The position numbers and the translations under genes are program-made. 15,865 nucleotides of DNA from Planctomycetota bacterium (GTDB lineage: Bacteria; Planctomycetota; PUPC01; DSUN01), in the NCBI GenBank assembly GCA_016872875.1, contig VGYW01000183.1, positions 1 through 15,865 on the forward strand. The letters are read 5' to 3'. The notes under the pieces were generated by a model that saw only the letters and a program-made list of their open reading frames with translations, did no database searches and was not told the origin of the DNA. Below are positions 13,879-15,865 of the stretch, in pieces (the first letter of the stretch is position 1; the number at the start of each line of letters is the position of its first letter).

Positions 13879-15190
13879 CTTCTTGCTCCTCCGCTGTATC
13901 GTCTTCATCCCCTTCAACATCATCGTAGGCCAAGTTATTGAGCCTTGCCCAGCTGAAAAGGTCTTCCTCGAACTCGACATTCTTGAAGGGCCTTGCGAAC
14001 TTCTCTGGAATGCCCGGCCATTCGATGTCGGCCTCAATCATGCTTGTCGATATGATGATGTGCTGACCCTTGCCAAAGTTGAGGATTATCCTTGGCTGTC
14101 CGTCGCTCAGAAAGCCACGCCAGAAGTTCACTTCGCCAAGCAGGTCGTAGTTGAACATACGGCTCTTCCTCTTAGTTACCCTCGATCCAACCCTGTCAGA
14201 ATCCTCTGGTGCAAACCCGTCCTTCGTCACGCGGTATTCGGGCCGAACACTCAGGTACCATAGGCACGGGAGGGTGAAGTGGAACCTCAGATTTACGGCT
14301 CGGTGCAGCCAATAGTCCCGCGGAAGACCGGTTCGTTTGCTTGTTGGGCGCCAGACAACCATCTTGGAATCCGACACGATGTTGAGCGGCTTGTACTGTA
14401 TCTCCATGCATTCGCCGGGCTTTTCCGCCTGGAAGAAGTAGCGTTTGTGGATTTTGTCCAGATGGAGTCTCCTGCGACCTGTCAGCTTGTTCAGTGTTCT
14501 GTTGAGCAAACTGAGAAACCAAGGCCCCTTCACAGGATCACTCCACCAATCTTGGCTTCTCTCCTGTTCAACACGTCCTTCAGCCACAAGGAGACGGAAG
14601 GGCCCACCTCTATAGCGCAGGTTCTGAAACGCGTAGAGCATGCCCCTTCGAAGAATGAATGGACAGATCTCCGTGTCATCCTTCGGCGCCTGGATTTGCC
14701 TCTTCACCAGTTCAGCATCGGCCTCTGACAGATTACAAGGACACCCGTACACGTTCATGGGCATCTCTGTAACAGGGAACAGCGTGCTGAAGACCCTTTC
14801 CTTGACCCAGAGGGCCTTCTGGCCCTCTTCCCGTGGGCTTCGCCCTGTGTCAGCATTGTCTGTGGCTTGCATGACCCAGGCCTCGTGGTCCTCTTTCATC
14901 TGGCGGAGGCGTTCGACTGTGTAGAATTGGGGTTTCCCATCCACAACGTCGTGGTGCTTACTGCATAGGAGAATGAGATTGCTTTCAAGGTTCCGATGTT
15001 CCTGCGACATCGGATACCTACCCCGGGGACCATCCGGACTTTCCGCGACAATGTGCGCCACTTTGCTCAGCACCACAGGGTTTGTCGGATCGTCGCTGTA
15101 GTCGAGCAACAGGTCCCGACAACCACTGAAGGCGCATCGATTCCCAGACTTCTGAAGTAGGGCCCTGAGTTGCGCAGGCGGAATGCTCAT
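13868..15190 (-). CDS. HNH nuclease-APAZ fusion, effector partner of short Argonaute
   Basis: This is 440 residues. Residues 1-108 form an HNH domain: probable zinc ligands Cys19, Cys24, Cys76 and His79, the AHIVAES histidine (His46), Asn71 and His80, then YTVERLRQMKEDHEAW. Residues about 125-420 match the APAZ domain, which resembles the N and linker regions of long Argonautes; signs are WLHRAVNLRFHF, LSVRPEYRVTKDG and NYDLLGEVNFWRGFL. An acidic tail (DDVEGDEDD...) follows. APAZ fusions to TIR, Sir2 or DREN partner short pAgos in known defence systems; here the effector is HNH, so DNA degradation on activation is inferred. The ATG at 15190 starts right before the HNH fold; in-frame starts at 15298 and 15334 lack a ribosome site. 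The ribosome site at 15190 is also weak. It overlaps the Argonaute gene by 11 bp. Confidence 0.9.
   Translation of the reverse strand: MSIPPAQLRALLQKSGNRCAFSGCRDLLLDYSDDPTNPVVLSKVAHIVAESPDGPRGRYPMSQEHRNLESNLILLCSKHHDVVDGKPQFYTVERLRQMKEDHEAWVMQATDNADTGRSPREEGQKALWVKERVFSTLFPVTEMPMNVYGCPCNLSEADAELVKRQIQAPKDDTEICPFILRRGMLYAFQNLRYRGGPFRLLVAEGRVEQERSQDWWSDPVKGPWFLSLLNRTLNKLTGRRRLHLDKIHKRYFFQAEKPGECMEIQYKPLNIVSDSKMVVWRPTSKRTGLPRDYWLHRAVNLRFHFTLPCLWYLSVRPEYRVTKDGFAPEDSDRVGSRVTKRKSRMFNYDLLGEVNFWRGFLSDGQPRIILNFGKGQHIIISTSMIEADIEWPGIPEKFARPFKNVEFEEDLFSWARLNNLAYDDVEGDEDDTAEEQEDDE
13886..13892 (-). promoter_or_regulatory. Ribosome binding site of the Argonaute gene
   Basis: GGAGGAG on the minus strand, 7 nt before the ATG at 13878, lies within the acidic-tail codons of the HNH-APAZ gene. 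It decides the Argonaute start and suggests strong, coupled translation of the second gene compared with the weak site of the first. Confidence 0.75.
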
Positions 15191-15199
15191 GTGCTGCTC

Positions 15200-15229
15200 A
15201 GTATCCCATTGACGGGGCCAGGCTGGCAA
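15200..15229 (-). promoter_or_regulatory. Possible promoter for the HNH-APAZ/Argonaute pair
   Basis: TTGCCA (15229-15224) and GATACT (15205-15200) are 18 nt apart on the minus strand and match sigma70 boxes at five and four of six bases. RNA would begin only a few bases before the ATG at 15190, implying a nearly leaderless message, which fits the lack of a good ribosome site. This is weak evidence. Confidence 0.3.
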
Positions 15230-15409
15230 CCCTGAAAGGCCCTCTCCACCCGATATGATGTAGAGAGTTCCCAGGCCAGCTTGCGCGATTCGCCCCATTC
15301 TCACAACACAGTGAGGAGGCTGCACGCTAGGCATTCATGGTATCGCGCGAGCTCGGGGATGTCAAGAGGAGAGACTGGATGGGCCGCCTTTGGATGAAGA
15401 GAGGCGAGA

Positions 15410-15503
15410 GTGGACGCCGCGGATGCTATGGACTGAGTGGACGGGGAAGGGGCAGAGGGCCCTGCACGGTGTCCATCGTGTCCACTGCGTCCGCATTGTC
15501 CAC
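15410..15503. repeat. Nested hairpin of inverted 9-bp arrays after the glycosyltransferase gene
   Basis: Four 9-bp units GTGGACGCC, GCGGATGCT, ATGGACTGA, GTGGACGGG (15410-15445) face four inverted units (15468-15503; GTCCAC/GTCCGC type). The 22-nt spacer contains a GCAG...CTGC stem. It begins 6 nt after the glycosyltransferase stop codon and separates that gene from the defence island. Positions 15191-15409 otherwise hold no gene. Confidence 0.8.
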
Positions 15504-15509
15504 AAGAGG

Positions 15510-15863
15510 CTACTTGCCGCGTCGGGACGCGGCGAGGCGGCGATGGCCCTTGAGGTGGCCACAGATGGAGCCAAGCTCCTGGATGCTGTAGAAGATGGGC
15601 TGGACGAGGCGCAGCTTGGTCTCGCGTCCGATGAGGAACTTGGCGGCGCGCCAGAGGAGGCCGGCGGCGTTGCGGGCGATGTAGCCGAGGTTGCGGAGGA
15701 CGAACCAACGCAGGCGGGCGGCAACGCCAGGGTCGAATTGGGCGTGGAGGACGGCGTCGGAGGCGTACTTGGCGGCGTTGCGGAAGAGGTCGCGGACGGA
15801 GCCGCGTGCGGCGTGCCAGATGACGGCCCGCGGGGCATAGATTGTGCGGAGGCCAGTGGCGGC
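15510..15863 (-). CDS. C-terminal part of a probable family 2 glycosyltransferase (cut by window edge)
   Basis: An open frame without a start enters from the window end and runs 117 codons to a TAG at 15512-15510. The sequence GLRTIYAPRAVIWHAARGSVRDLF matches the end of GT-A type family 2 glycosyltransferases, where a Tyr-x-Pro-x-Ala-x-x-x-His stretch follows the catalytic region. The rest (WFVLRNLGYIARN, LLWRAAKFLIG) is an amphipathic or membrane-associated tail common in such enzymes. The catalytic DxD region would lie outside the window. Codon use is GC-rich like the operon and unlike the defence island, so it belongs to the host background. A surface-glycan role would fit the neighbouring cluster. 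Assignment is from a fragment only. Confidence 0.65.
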   Translation of the reverse strand, partial: AATGLRTIYAPRAVIWHAARGSVRDLFRNAAKYASDAVLHAQFDPGVAARLRWFVLRNLGYIARNAAGLLWRAAKFLIGRETKLRLVQPIFYSIQELGSICGHLKGHRRLAASRRGK

Positions 15864-15865
15864 CT

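Noticed and set aside
13879..14037. Longer N-terminus for the Argonaute from in-frame ATGs at 14037 or 13908
   Set aside because: These would lie deep in the HNH-APAZ tail. The added residues do not resemble the family, and the ATG at 13878 has the strong ribosome site.
15299..15316. Small CTCAC/GTGAG hairpin upstream of the HNH-APAZ gene as an operator
   Set aside because: The stem is only 5 bp and a single copy was found, which is not enough to support a regulatory site.
15301..15838. Two minus-strand open frames of 135 and 158 residues at the window edge
   Set aside because: Their products are Pro/Arg/Ser-rich low complexity. The third frame gives the glycosyltransferase-like sequence and is the likely real one.

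Overview
The window is about 15.9 kb of GC-rich bacterial DNA in which every gene I can support lies on the minus strand. Two things suggest a Planctomycetota-type or related PVC-type chromosome: high GC, and dense degenerate 7-, 8- and 9-bp tandem arrays and palindromic elements scattered between and inside genes. That taxonomic guess rests on general familiarity with such repeats, not on a marker gene. No rRNA, tRNA, CRISPR array, transposase or phage gene was seen.

Read in the direction of transcription (high to low coordinates), the window opens with the C-terminal 117 codons of a probable family 2 glycosyltransferase (15863-15510). It is followed by a nested hairpin made of two inverted 9-bp arrays. 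Next is a two-gene island of visibly lower GC (sampled lines 52-58%, against clearly higher values in the flanks). It encodes an HNH nuclease fused to an APAZ domain (15190-13868) and, overlapping it by 11 bp, a short prokaryotic Argonaute of MID-PIWI type that lacks catalytic residues (13878-12454). This pair is a predicted short-pAgo abortive-infection defence system with an HNH effector, and is the most striking system here.

A repeat-rich gap of about 0.7 kb (11715-12453) carries a good sigma70-like promoter. It appears to drive a compact operon: an ATP-grasp ligase (11714-10356), two paralogous B12-binding radical SAM proteins (10356-8905 and 8791-7421), a polysaccharide-deacetylase-like protein (7420-6434), a small multi-helix membrane protein (6298-5864), a very large membrane-anchored protein with a degenerate PHP-like domain, a GH123/DUF4091-like region and Fn3 (5856-1057), and an exported trypsin-like serine protease (979-170). 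The gene content suggests synthesis or remodelling of a cell-surface glycan or other envelope product, but the product cannot be named.

The second notable layer is structural. (i) Heptamer arrays with related units recur at least nine times, often inside coding sequences, where the reading frame is kept. One is a 63-nt, nine-unit insertion in a radical SAM gene that its neighbouring paralogue lacks. (ii) A palindromic GC-rich element occurs in frame in two different genes. (iii) Nested hairpins built from inverted arrays start 6-10 nt after the stop codons of three genes, and a solo arm of one of them supplies the stop codon of one gene and the start codon of the next.
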